From the NCBI GenBank assembly GCA_951799405.1, contig OX637362.1, forward strand, positions 7,022,703-7,086,702: DNA of 64,000 nt, given 5' to 3'. This document shows positions 1 through 10,222 of the stretch, in pieces (position 1 is the first letter of the stretch; each line of letters begins with the position of its first letter). The translations under genes and the position numbers were made by a program. Source of the stretch: Agapetus fuscipes (Eukaryota > Arthropoda > Insecta > Trichoptera > Glossosomatidae). Under the pieces are notes generated by a model, which had not been told where the DNA came from, ran no database searches, and was given only the letters and a program-made list of their open reading frames with translations.

Positions 1-2
1 GG

Positions 3-194
3 AACATAATGGAAACAGTCTTCGAAAATACTGGCATCGAAATCCTGGTGTGCTGCGAGCAGCTGCAGAGAAGACACCCAGACGACCGGACGGTGGATTG
101 TTACTTCTTCTCTAGAGCCGGATGCAGTCGAGGGACATCTTGCAGATACCGGCATGCTCCAGGTTCAAGACTGTTCCGGGACGGAACAGCCTAA
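3..194 (+). CDS. 3' end of an ORF with a CCCH zinc finger, just before an LTR
   Basis: The reading frame is open from the window edge and closes with TAA at 192-194, so only the C-terminal ~63 codons are visible; the ATG at 9 need not be the true start. The protein contains a C-x7-C-x5-C-x3-H pattern (CYFFSRAG-C-SRGTS-C-RYR-H), which fits the CCCH zinc finger family that usually binds RNA. The stop is followed at once by a purine run and then by an LTR-like sequence, so this is probably the last coding part of an LTR retrotransposon. A host CCCH gene interrupted by an LTR is the alternative. The link to the LTR is inference. Confidence 0.5.
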   Translation, partial: NIMETVFENTGIEILVCCEQLQRRHPDDRTVDCYFFSRAGCSRGTSCRYRHAPGSRLFRDGTA

Positions 195-205
195 GGAGGG
201 GGCAA

Positions 206-478
206 TGTAACAATTATATAAAAGAAGGACACGCCTGAGCACAAGGCCAGGCTGGAGGGGGTAACGATAGGCTGGCGCGAGCAGTCTTGCAAAGCACGCA
301 CACAGAGCAAGATCTAGTTACTAGGGCGACCAATATGGTTTAAAATAACTGTAATCTGTACGAAATAAATAAGTGTGTTAAAATAAATCTATTGTAAGAA
401 AGTCTGTGTAAATAAACTGTATGGCTAACTTGTGTTGAACTTGTGTTTTAATTAAGGACCCTCGGAAGAAACGTAACA
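206..478 (+). mobile_element. LTR-like sequence (probable 3' LTR)
   Basis: A purine-rich tract (193-204, AAGGAGGGGGCA) precedes a segment that begins TGTAACA and ends GTAACA, as LTRs begin TG and end CA. It holds a TATA box (TATATAAAAG, 215-224) and AATAAA signals (364-369, 411-416) in the right order for promoter then poly(A) site. Length is 273 bp. The 5' half of the element lies outside the window, so no partner LTR or target duplication can be checked. Confidence 0.5.
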
Positions 479-840
479 CTATATTCAAACGCGTCATTTA
501 TTAAAAAAAACATGGTTGCCTTCAGTCTTGCCCTTTTTAAAAATAAAAAAATAATCCCTACAATCGGGGAAAATGTTTTGTCACACCCAAAGAGGCAAAT
601 GAGTTTTTTTAATGCGCTTGTCTTTGGCGGGTAATTCCTCAAATAAGCTGAAAAATTTCCCGCGGTCGGAAAAGTATTTTGTCGCAAAAAATGAAAAATC
701 ACGCCCAAGCATTGTTAGGAGAAAGGCTCGTTTGTATTCGTTAACGAGGGATAGCTGAAAAGTTATAATTTGTTTTGTATGAAAAATGAGCAAAGATTTT
801 TGTTTATTATGGATAGTAAACTTTTTTTTTTTTGTCTAAA
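479..840. other. No recognised feature
   Basis: AT-rich sequence. Short open frames on the minus strand have no recognisable domains and I see no repeat copy elsewhere in the window. Confidence 0.4.
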
Positions 841-841
841 A

Positions 842-1075
842 AAATAGATTTGTGAAAAAGGAATGCAATCCACCAACCTATTTTACCTGGCCAGTTGTCT
901 TCATGCGAAAGCAGAAGCTTGTGTGCATGCAACAGCATCTGTTGAACCAGGGTCGAAGTTATCGTCGCGGGATTCCAACCAGCGTTATCCGGTTCCAAAT
1001 AACCTGTCTTGATCCCCGCGGCTATAACACCGACTGCGACTGCCGACTGCACCAAATGCTTCTATTGTATTGAAA
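842..1075 (+). repeat. Dispersed repeat family D, copy 1
   Basis: Begins AATAGATTTGTGAA and carries CCACCAACCTATTTTACC and GTTGAACCAGGGTC. The same ordered blocks return at 17962-18190 and 24883-25260, so this is a dispersed family. I see no coding signal or tRNA-like promoter; its class is unknown. Confidence 0.5.
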
Positions 1076-1156
1076 TGTAAAATAGTTCTCATGAATATTT
1101 TACATTTTTTTACGTCGTATTAACCAAACTAAATTTATTTCCACAAATTTATTTTC

Positions 1157-1402
1157 AATCTAATCTAATCTAAGTTGCAAAGATATGTAACACTGGGGAT
1201 TCACATTATATGCATTTTCACAAGCAGACACGTATAAGTTCGCGCTTAAACATGGACCTACAATATAAAAACCCAAATCTCAAATGAACATACACCCTGT
1301 AACTCTTGCCGGCCTTCCCTGGAACAGGGGCGACATTGGCAAAGTGAACCATTTTCTACAGCATAGGTGGTCAGCCACATACCAACCTATGAGTCAAGGA
1401 AC
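1157..1402 (-). repeat. RTE-tail repeat (3' part of a split RTE copy)
   Basis: Minus-strand copy running from the AATCTAATCTAATC tail to AGTCAAGGAAC. RTE 3'UTR and C-terminal codons continue at 1907-2085 on the same strand, so both pieces belong to one 5'-truncated RTE copy that was split by the SINE at 1404-1906. Confidence 0.8.
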
Positions 1403-1403
1403 T

Positions 1404-1583
1404 AGCCATGTTGAAAGCACCGGTTCCCATAGATCACCGAAGTTAAGCAACATTGGGCGCGGACAGTACTCGACGTTAGCCATGTTGAAAGCACCGGTTC
1501 CCATAGATCACCGAAGTTAAGCAACATTGGGCGCGGACAGTACTTGGATGGGTGACCGCTCAGGTACAACGCGTGTCGTTGGC
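1404..1583 (+). repeat. 5S rRNA-derived SINE head with a 74-bp partial tandem duplication
   Basis: Positions 1472-1583 resemble insect 5S rRNA: CACCGAAGTTAAGCAACATT matches the box A region, and TTGGATGGGTGACCGC followed by ACGCGTGTCGTTGGC matches the box C and 3' stem. The 5' end lacks several bases, so this is not an intact gene. Positions 1404-1477 repeat 1478-1545 with a period of 74 bp. SINE-C follows after 13 bp; the same 5S-to-SINE-C order occurs at 18832-18861, so the 5S piece is part of a composite SINE rather than a stray pseudogene. Confidence 0.75.
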
Positions 1584-1596
1584 ATCTTGGAATCTT

Positions 1597-1906
1597 GGAC
1601 CGGTCCGTAGTCCGTAGTGGCAACACTTCGGACTCGTAAATGGAAGGTTGTGGATTCGGATCCCGGCGGAGCACACAAAAATATACCATTTATATTTCGA
1701 ATGTGCTCTTCGTTGAGTTGAAAAATTCATAAACCTTGACCAAAGACCGGTCACTGAAAGGTCCATCCAACCTTACAACAACTGGGTCTTGCTTGAGAAT
1801 TGGCGCTTTCTACAGCGACGACCAAGCTCGCAGAGGGCTCTTGAGGTGTGATACACACAAAAACAGCGCTCACCAAATAAATCATCCAAAAAAAAAAAAA
1901 AAAAAA
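1597..1906 (+). repeat. SINE-C, complete, with poly(A) tail
   Basis: The head GGACCGGTCCGTAGTCC is followed by a box-B-like GGATTCGGATCCC, then a body ending in AGCGCTCACCAAATAAATCA and an A run (1888-1906). The layout is that of a tRNA-derived SINE with an internal RNA polymerase III promoter. A few inserted bases in the box A region suggest it is inactive. It interrupts an RTE copy. Confidence 0.75.
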
Positions 1907-2085
1907 TACACAACAAATTACATTTTAAAAATAGACAAATAATAATATGTATAAACATGAAAACAAATACAAAATTCTAAGTAAAAAAAACCCTAGCCCT
2001 AGCCGCCGACATTCCAGATGTACTGCCATTTCCTTCTGTTCTTACATATTTCTTTCATTTCATCGAGAGTTATAAATGTTAAAAA
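1907..2085 (-). pseudogene. RTE C-terminal fragment
   Basis: On the minus strand the sequence encodes an ending like that of the intact RTE at 10.2 kb (ITLDEMKEICKNRRKW here, MTLEEMKEVCKDRKKW there), followed by matching AT-rich 3'UTR. With 1157-1402 it forms one 5'-truncated RTE copy. Confidence 0.7.
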
Positions 2086-2303
2086 ATCCTAACTATGTGA
2101 ATGCGCCTCATCTTTTATTATAATATTCATACAAAGCCCCTGCGCCATATTGCGGACGTATGACCAAAATACAAGGATTTTAAAATTACACTCATACTTA
2201 GATACACCAGTGACAATCTAAATTAAGGTTTTCATGAAAGTGTCATTTTGAATTCTGTGTTGTTATTCATGTGTTTTTATTTTAATTACAAGTAAAATAA
2301 GCT

Positions 2304-2549
2304 ACCTTGACTTATTGGTTGGTATGAAGCTGACCACCCATATTTTAAAAAATTGTTCACTTTGCCAATGTCACCCCTGTTTCAGGGAAGGTCGGCAAAA
2401 GTCGCAGGATGTATGTTCATTCGAGATTGGGTTTATATATTATAAGTACACATATGTTTCGGTGCGAAATTTTACGTGTCTGTTTGTGGGAATGCATTTA
2501 GTATGAATCTTACATGTTATATATCTTTGCAATTGAGATTAGATTAGTA
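2304..2549 (+). repeat. RTE-tail repeat
   Basis: Starts CCTTGACTTATTGGTTGG and ends TTGAGATTAGATTAG. Near full length, moderately diverged. Confidence 0.8.
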
Positions 2550-2613
2550 GCTTGTTATTTACAGATTATTTTTTACACAAATTCGTGTATTATTAAGCAC
2601 AATGTATACTTCT

Positions 2614-2907
2614 CCATGCCAAGAGCAAGGGTTCGACCCCCACCAAGGGTGTGAGAAATGATTTCCCGTTTCGGTCCCTATCTCAAACCCAAAATAAATA
2701 CCGGCAAGGTGTACTCAGGCTTCACAAGATATGAAAAACAGAGAACTACCCGGCAGCTGGGAAGCTCTCACTTCTACTGAAAGTGGCCTTCCCCCTTACA
2801 TGTAAAAATAAATACATCCCGAATCGCCACAGCCCACATGCGACCCCTTCGGGTATAACGCAGGCAAGAAGTTACACTGCATAATATGTAGCTTAGTTGT
2901 GTTGCGT
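2614..2907 (+). repeat. SINE-B, 5'-truncated
   Basis: Box B (GGGTTCGACCCC) is kept and box A is missing. The body runs through TTCACAAG, the AGCTGGGA block and ATGCGACCCCTTCGGG to a GTAGCTTAGTTGTGTTGCG end. Confidence 0.75.
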
Positions 2908-3176
2908 TTATACAGAGCTTTCTTTGTTACATACAAAGCGCTGGTGAATTTTCTAGAGATCACTATAATCTCTGAATTCTTCTACGCACACCTGTGCCTA
3001 CTGTTACGCCCCAGTATAAGCTAACTCTCGCTCGAAGATTCCAGACACGAATACACTCAATTGATATCATTATTATTATAGAAAAATACAACTACCATAG
3101 CATTGCGCAAAATAATATTGACAAATACGCATACCGTATTCATATTTTGAAAAAATATATTTTCAAAGAGGAATAT

Positions 3177-3487
3177 CCGGTGGATAGCTCAGTTGGTAGA
3201 GTGCTTGCATTCCATGCCGTGACCCGTGAGCTCGGGTTCGAAATGATTTCCCGTTTCAGTGCTTATTTCAAAACCCAAAGTAAAATCCCGGCAAGGCTTA
3301 CTCAGCATTCACAAGAAATGAGTACCAGCCCCCTGGGGAGCTGAAAAACTCCCACTTTAACTGAAGTGGTTGGCGTAAGGCTGGTCCCCTTACCTGTAAA
3401 AATAAAAAGGTTCCACTCGCCACATGCGAAACCCTTCGAGGATAACACGGCAAGAAGTTACGCTATATGTGTGACTTAGTTGTGCTT
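3177..3487 (+). repeat. SINE-B, full length
   Basis: The head has box A (TAGCTCAGTTGGTAGAGTGC) and box B (GGGTTCGAA) at tRNA-like spacing and the body is complete. A 116-codon open frame covering it is SINE sequence read through, not a gene. Confidence 0.8.
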
Positions 3488-3602
3488 AATGCAATTCGAA
3501 ATTTTAATTGCTTGTTTCAGGAATATGAACATATTAACGATTAATGAATTGAATTTATAAATCACTTATAAACGATCACATATTTAATTCTTTTTGGTCC
3601 AG

Positions 3603-3741
3603 GGCTGGAAGTCTCATCGGTAATATTTGTATGAAGACTTATCAGCTGTTCACTTGCGGCCATCTTGGATTGACAGGTCTTCATACAAATATAACTGATA
3701 TTCGGTAGGTAAGAATTACCGTGGTGATGAGACTTCCAGCC
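3603..3741. mobile_element. MITE with GGCTGGAAGTCTCATC termini (copy 1)
   Basis: 139 bp with terminal inverted repeats (GGCTGGAAGTCTCATC and GATGAGACTTCCAGCC) and inner inverted pieces (TTTGTATGAAGAC / GTCTTCATACAAA). A 3-bp CAG duplication flanks it (3600-3602, 3742-3744). A second copy in opposite orientation lies at 53486-53637. No coding capacity; superfamily unassigned, though a 3-bp duplication would suit PIF/Harbinger. Confidence 0.75.
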
Positions 3742-3744
3742 CAG

Positions 3745-4600
3745 GTCGCATGACCTGCTTAGTAATATTTTGTATTTTACACATTTTTGTCACGAAAAGG
3801 CATTTTAAGTTGTTTTTGACAAATTGTTGTCCATTAGTCTAGCACTGATTCTTCAAAACATTGTGGAATTTAAAATACAAAGCCTGAGAGGCGGTATTAA
3901 TCACGCCGAGGACAACCCTGGCGGCAAAAGTTGTCTCGTGATTTGTTAGCTGGTAAATAACTTAGGCGAAGCGAACCCCTGCCGGTCTGACGCCCTCTCA
4001 ATGTTTGTATTTGTGAAATGTTGCGAGTCATCGAGGTGGAAGGGAATAAAGAGGTATACACAAACATGTTTAATGTGCTTACATTCAAGATGATAATTTT
4101 ACGAATTGTTTAATTGAAGAAGGCAATAAGTACAGTTCAATTGTAAGCTTTTAAATATAACGTTTGCACCTTAATCGATATTTTATAGATTTTTCCATTC
4201 TTGTTTGTATACTTAGTAAAATGTAAATTATTGATTGTGTTCATGTGGTGGAGTCGAAAATATTTTGACAAGTAGACACTATATCCGTTTCAATCTACCT
4301 CAACACAAATCTTCGTAAGTTAGAAAGATAAAAATTATACCCCAAGATTCACCACACCAGTAACAGGCAAAAGTACAGTTGTTATTTTTTTTCTGAATTG
4401 TTGGCATTCCTTAAATGTCTTTACTGCGTGGAACATGTGCGAACATATTACTACTGTCGGTGAACTTGATAATTTTGAAAAATGGATTTTACATGATTAT
4501 TAAGTATTTAGTTTGACTGGTCCGGTTGACAAGTGAGCCTCATAGTATGTGTCAATGCCGTAAGTTAGTTACGTCTCTACTACTTACTATTACAACTCAA
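3745..4600. other. No gene recognised
   Basis: AT-rich sequence. Weak similarity to the following duplicated block (for example TATCCGTTTCAATCTACC near 4287 and TATCTGTTTCAACCTACT near 4624) suggests an older, decayed duplication. Confidence 0.4.
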
Positions 4601-4603
4601 TGA

Positions 4604-5270
4604 GTGACATCATTGACATATTATATCTGTTTCAACCTACTTGCGAAAATGTCCTTAGTAAGAAAGAGAACAAAGAACTTCACAGTTGCATTTCCATGTA
4701 TTAAAAAAAATCGGGCGTATGTAAAATTATTTCTAGAAAGTTGGCAGAATTGCCGCGTGCGTACTATGCCCAGACAAGTCCGAACATAGGCGCATGCGGT
4801 ATAAATGTTGTGATCCATAAAACTGACGAATTTAAAGACAAAATGCATTATTTTATATTTTACATCAGTGTTGTTAATGGGTGCATTTCCATGTGTACAA
4901 AAAAACTCGGCCAAATGTAAAATTGATTATAGAAAGGTGGCAGCATTGCCGCGTGCGCATTATGTCCGGACCAGTCCGAACATAGACGCATGTGGTATAA
5001 ATTTTGTGATGGATAAAATTGACGAATTTAAAGGAAAAAGGCATTATTTGAAAACATTATGCCATATGTTATAATTGGGTGTCAAAACACAAAATGGAGA
5101 AAGCAAGAAAACATAAAATTTGACACGTAAAAACATGTTTTGTATGACTACACAACTGCAACGTTTGACAGGACTGAGACAAATGTGGGCTACAGTATGT
5201 ATGAATGCAGTACGTTAGTTTCTGCTCCTCTTTGTTATTACTCAATGGGGGAGATGGATTAGCAGACGTC
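4604..5270. repeat. 195-bp imperfect tandem duplication
   Basis: The block from 4687 (TGCATTTCCATGT) repeats from 4882 at a distance of 195 bp. Shared parts include AGAAAG-TGGCAG, TTGCCGCGTGCG, GTCCGAACATAG and GGTATAAAT. A flanking pair (CAGTATGT, ACTCAATG) near 4540-4600 and 5190-5250 extends the similarity. Both copies allow short open frames on both strands but no known domain. Confidence 0.65.
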
Positions 5271-5607
5271 ACTCGAGTAACTCCTAATAAATCAGCTGAC
5301 TTTGACAGTTCAGAGACATTTCGTGTGCCTGACGTTTCACATTTGAGGTAATTAAGTGCCCCTTTGTGTCCCATCTAGAACTGATTCTATATTCAATGGA
5401 CTAATAAATAAATTTCCAAGAGATTTCAAGTAATAACAAATTATTATTATTTACACGTAATACTATTAATTTTACTTTTTCTTTAAAAAAATAAAAAAGA
5501 AGAAGCATTACTCTTTTTTCTTCATTTCTCTTTGAAATAAAAAAATAATTTGCGCAGTGTTAAAACAAAAATCAATGAAATAAAAAATAAATAAAAAAAT
5601 CAAATAA

Positions 5608-5845
5608 TGACGTCTGAGACCTGGACACTGACTCAGTATAACCAAAGCAACATCTCAACAGAAAGGAAAACTATCTCCTGTATTATTATCCCAATAAAGG
5701 GCATGAACCTATTGCGAAAAAAATACAATTCTGAACTATAAATAGGGACCACGTATACCAAGACGTTGATGTGGTTCGGTACAGTAAAAATATGATAAAA
5801 TCCAGTAGACTGCATTGGTTGGGTCACATCGTAGACTAGAAAAGA
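5608..5845 (+). pseudogene. LINE reverse transcriptase 3' remnant
   Basis: The plus strand reads SETWTLTQYNQSN, then a frame resembling the KILRKIYGPIKG / RKRYNSEL region, then RLHWLGHI, typical of LINE C-terminal ends (the RWLGH block). Stops and frameshifts are present. Family not determined. Confidence 0.55.
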
Positions 5846-5879
5846 TGGTTGTGATGGATCTGAGAATGGCGGTACACAA

Positions 5880-6420
5880 TGGTCAATGGCATATTGTTAC
5901 CGACTTTGATGTATGGAAGTGAAGAATGAACAAAGAATTATAGCTGTACTGTATCCTGCCACCGTTCCACTTGGGGTGGCCGGTACCTCCGCAGATGCGC
6001 CTCCACTTTTTTCTGTCCTTAGCGAATAGCGAAATGCGTAAAGTACGTACGGTTGAAATGAAGCATTTGAGAGGCTTGACAAGAGAACCCTGAAAGATAG
6101 AGTTAGGAATGAATGGGTAAAGAAAGAATGTAAGTTGAAAGAGGATGTGAATGCTTAGGTATGTACAAAATAATGTGATGAGATGGTTTGGGCATGTGGA
6201 AAGAATGAATGATGCTAGACTGACAAAGTATGTTTACAGAGGAAGTGTGAAAGGAAAAAGAGGAAAGGGACGATCAAATTGAGGAGATTGTGAAAGAATG
6301 GGGTATAAAAAGTGAGCGTAAATGAAGAAAATGCATGAAGAAAGGGATGGATATGAATGAATTGAAAGAGGTTTGTAAGGATTGGAAGAAATGGAGGCAG
6401 CTCAGCAGAGACTCTGGCCA
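5880..6420 (+). pseudogene. RTE-related C-terminal remnant
   Basis: Matches in order the C-terminal part of the RTE at 10.2 kb: LLPTLMYGSE, then VRTVEMKHLRGL, then MRWFGHVERMNDARLTKYVY, then MNELKEVCKDWKKW. It is interrupted at about 5930-6035 by a minus-strand LINE tail. Stops occur throughout. Confidence 0.6.
5930..6035 (-). pseudogene. LINE tail inserted in an RTE remnant
   Basis: The minus strand encodes a degraded AKDRKKWRRICGG-GHPK-NGG-like ending of insect endonuclease/reverse-transcriptase elements. Part of it (5936-5986) is an inverted match to 6416-6463. Confidence 0.5.
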
Positions 6421-6600
6421 CCCCAAAGAGAATGGTGACAGAGTAACAGCTACAATTACAGTGGTGACGGACCCAAAGGAGCGCAAGACAGCGTTAAGAC
6501 CCAGATTAAGGAGGTTAGAGGTATAGTGTGGGACTGGAGTAGGAAGGCAGTAATCAAGGAGGCCAAGACCCACCCGGGTTGTTGTGCCATTGATGATGAT
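6400..6600 (+). pseudogene. Two short LINE tails joined
   Basis: 6416-6463 carries the same GHPK-NG tail as the minus-strand fragment at 5930-6035. 6490-6600 reads RPRLRRLE then WSRKAVIKEAKTHPGCC, a LINE ending also seen in decayed form on the minus strand at 34885-35110. Confidence 0.5.
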
Positions 6601-6607
6601 AGCGATG

Positions 6608-7169
6608 AAAAAACGTAACACAACTAGGCTACACATATAGTGTAACTTCTTGCCTACGTTATCCCCGAAAGGGTCGCATGTGGCGATTCGGGACCTATAT
6701 ATATTTACGGGTAAAGGGGCCGGCCTCACACCAACCACTTTAGTTGAAGTGGGGGTTTCCCAGCTCCCGAGGGGGCTGGTTCTCATTTCTTGTAAAGGCT
6801 GAGTTAACTTTGCCGGTATTTGTGTTTGAAATAGATATCGAAACGGGAAATCATATCTGACACCCTCGGAGGGGATCGAACCCCTCCTCTCATTATATAA
6901 TGCAAGCATTCTACCAACTGAGCTATTTGCCGGACTTTTTACGGGCTTGGTCATCGCTACAAAGCGCCAATTCTCAAGCAAGACCCAGTTGCTGTAAGGC
7001 TGGATGGACCTTTGGTGACCGGTCATTGGTAAAGGTTTAATAATTTTTTAACCCAGCGAAGAGCATATTTGAAAATATAAATGGTATATTTTTTGTGCTC
7101 CGCCGGGATTCGGACCCGCAACCTTCCATTTACGAGTCCAAAGTGTTACCACTGGACTACGGACCGGTC
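6608..7169 (-). repeat. Composite SINE: SINE-C joined to SINE-B
   Basis: On the minus strand a SINE-C head (7169 downward, with GGTCCGAATCCC) and body run to about 6934 and continue into a SINE-B head (box A TAGCTCAGTTGGTAGAATGC, 6933 downward), ending with the GTAGCCTAGTTGTGTTACG tail at 6608. Two tRNA-like promoters therefore lie in one unit of about 560 bp. The 250-codon open frame across this region is read-through of the SINE. Confidence 0.8.
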
Positions 7170-7880
7170 GGTGAACAACTGAATACTATGGAAAAATGCA
7201 ACATCAATAAGCAATATCTTTAGATATAAATTAAAAAGTTATATTTGTAGACGATAAGTGGATTGAGCTTGTATCGATAAAGTCAGGTATTTATTGGCCA
7301 GTAAAAGTTTTAAGCATTGTTGGGACCGTGTTGAAACTCTGAGCAATTCACCTTAAGGTAATCGGGTCTGTACTACCCTGCACTGACGGGGACAGTGATA
7401 ATTGTGCGGCCAAATCTGAAAATAACAATTATTTAAAATCTCATTTATTTGATCAATTTCTTCTGTCCTCTGTCTTCACCTTCCAAACTTACCTTTGAAG
7501 TTTCCTTTGTACACTTTGTCATCGACTGTTCTTTCTAGTTGCACGAACAATCTCTTTTTTTTAACTCTTTTGTACATTCACTCTCTTATTCTCGTTTACA
7601 TCGCACTCATTCGACATTTCCTCACCACACCCAAGAGTTTAGTCTGTTTTTGGTGAGGTATTGCGTAAAAACCCATGAATTTACCATGTCTTTGAATTAA
7701 GAAATGAAATGTATCAAAGATTATACACAAATAAATAAATAAAAATACAGCCCATTCATTACAGAACCTGTCATTTAGAGTCTTGCCGGTCATTCCACAC
7801 ACTTTACTTTTATTTACCGTCTACTTCTCACTTCCACACATCAGAGTAGGTAACAATATTCCATGGTGTACCGGCAGTCA
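7170..7880. other. No gene recognised
   Basis: AT-rich. A stretch near 7440-7620 is pyrimidine-rich and could be a decayed minus-strand LINE, but no reverse transcriptase motif could be read. Confidence 0.35.
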
Positions 7881-8219
7881 CATATATACATTAGAGTGTC
7901 CCTTATTTTTCAACTTGATAATTTTTTAACGCATAGGGGCTATTTTTTTGCGTATTGCTATAAAACACTTGCTCAGAAAATTTCAGATCATTTGGAGCAC
8001 AGTAACCCGTGCCGACTTGTATCGGAACATTTTCATACAATTTACGCTACAGTACAAGCGCGCGGGTGGCACATTCTCACTTTGTCTTCAGTCAAATGCA
8101 ATAAGTCGCTTTATCAACATGGTTGATTTAATTTGAATAATATTTCCGCTAAATTGCGAAGCGCTCAATTTTTTTTTATTCTTAGTTGGGGAGGCATAAC
8201 ACCAAATAGCAGGTGACAA

Positions 8220-9900
8220 ATTACCATCAAATCGTCAAGAGAAAGACGAAAAGTCACGGTTACTCGAAATTGAGGAAGAAAAAAGAAAAATAACTGCAGG
8301 TACTTCACCATATGTTTTTCTACAAAAGAAAGACAAACCCCAGTAGATCATTAGAGAACCTATCTACGACTACATTCTCAAGGCCACCAAAAAAGCGCTA
8401 GGTCTGAGCAAAGACGAATATCCAATTAATAAATTGTTCATTCAATTGGTTCAATCTCAAATGAGGAAGGAAAGGGTAGAAGCTATAAAAACGTATTTTC
8501 AAAGACATTTCAAAGACGAAATAACTGTTCATTGGGATGGGACAGTGTTACCTTAATAAGACTTCAAGAGTTCGAAGGAAGAGCGGTTACCGGTTGTTGA
8601 TTTCTGTCGATTATAAAGAAAAACTTCTTGCTGTTCAAAAACTGGAAAGTTCTTCTGGTAGAGATCAAACCATGGCTGTTTTAAGCTCGCTTCATTATTG
8701 GAACCTTAGTGACCAGGTGCAAATAATGTTTTTTGACACTTCAGTTTTTAATGTTGGCTGTTTTAGTGCAGCATATGATCTCTAAGGATAAAAGTTGGAA
8801 ATAGAGGTATTATTGTTTGCTTGTCGCGAACATGTTTATGAACTTGTCTTAAAAAATGTTTCTGAAGGAAAAATACCTCAGTTACTAAAAGTTCGGATAT
8901 ACCGCTGTTTTAAAAATTAAAAGATAATTTTAATAATATTGATTCTACATTTCTACCAACATCCAAACTTAGCCAAATTTATGAAACAAAATATCAGTGA
9001 TTGAGAAATCGATCAATTGGTAGTGTTTTATAAGCATGGACTACGAGGTGAAGTACTGTGAGCTGATAGAGCTACCCATCATGTTTTTGGGTGGTGATGA
9101 GGATAAACCCCTGAAAATAAAGCCTTTTAATGCTTAAAACATCAAGCGCGGTGGATGGCAAAAGCTATTTATTCTTTGAAAATATATTGCAATTAAAAAA
9201 CGATCACAATGGAAAAACAACCCCTGAGAGATATTTGCTTGTTTCTTCCCACTGTTTATGTGAAACCCTGGTTTCAGTGCAGTTTGGCAATTAAAACACC
9301 TCATCAAGATTGGCGCTTTTTGAAAATTTTGAAGGATTACGAGAAACTTGGAACAGTTATTTCTCAAGTAGCTTTGAAGAAATTTTGTCAAAACTTATGG
9401 TGAAATATCAATATCATATATCTTTAATGATTTGATGGAAGATGAACAATGAATGAATGAATGAACGAAAAAAAGAAAACTAAGAAGCAGGTTGTGGCTA
9501 ATTTAGAGAGGGAAAGTTCTTGCCCATTACAAAAGAGATATAGTCCATATAAAGAAAAAATATCGAGATATTTATACGGTAGGTACATATAAAATCATCG
9601 GTTCTTTTCATATTTTTTTCTATTTATGTATTGATTGTAATAGTATTTTATTGTTTCAAATGTTTCACACAAAATTTAAGATCAGTTTGTGTCTACTTCA
9701 ACCAAAAAAATATTAATAAGATTAATGGTTGAAAGCACTTTCCTTCAAGATAGCGTCTCGTCATGGATATAAAATGTTATTTGAAAGAAAAGAAAATTTA
9801 CCTTTCTTAAAGCAGTCAAGGATACTGCAGAAAGAGTTGTGAAAAAAATGAAGATTTTCATGGCAAAATAACGACTAAAGAGAACAGAAGCAGTACCATT
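8220..9900 (+). pseudogene. Decayed transposase of the hAT-like element
   Basis: Pieces in several frames follow the order of an insect transposase family I recognise only by its motifs. They are a lysine-rich N-terminal part; DEITVHWDGTVLP (near 8515-8555); MFFDTSVFNVG (near 8726-8760); a FACREHVYELVL block (near 8817-8855) holding the C-x-x-H spacing seen in hAT transposases; then RDICLFLPTVYVKPWFQCSL (near 9227-9285) and DYEKLGTVISQVALKKFC (near 9335-9390). Stops and frameshifts break every block, so it cannot make a working enzyme. Assignment to hAT rests mainly on the flanking duplication and termini. Confidence 0.65.
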
Positions 9901-10222
9901 TACGCTGCGTTCAGTACACAAAAAACTGTATATTTACTGCAAAAAGGGAGACGCTAAAGAAAATATAGGAAAATAAATGTACCTATTTTTTTGCTTTTAA
10001 TGTTTTTCTCCATTATTCCCAGATGTTTTTGTTTATTTTGGCACTTAAGCATAATAATAATATTTGAACTACCATTATATTACATGGCAGAAGACGTGAA
10101 ATGGACAATTTACACTTTTATATGGACAATATTTTTTCTGTTTTAATTTTTATGTTTTATAGCTGTATTTTTTATTTGTATTTTTAAACTCACTTTAGTT
10201 CTTAACATTTTGTTTTGTAGCA

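Noticed and set aside
1472..1583. A functional 5S rRNA gene
   Set aside because: The 5' end is incomplete, it is partly duplicated, and it is joined to a SINE in an arrangement repeated elsewhere.
3180..3250. A functional tRNA gene in the SINE-B head
   Set aside because: Same reasoning: box motifs without a consistent acceptor stem, followed by a SINE body.
6274..7026. A 250-codon minus-strand open frame
   Set aside because: It is read-through of the composite SINE and a LINE remnant; the protein has no domain and similar translations appear wherever SINE-B occurs.
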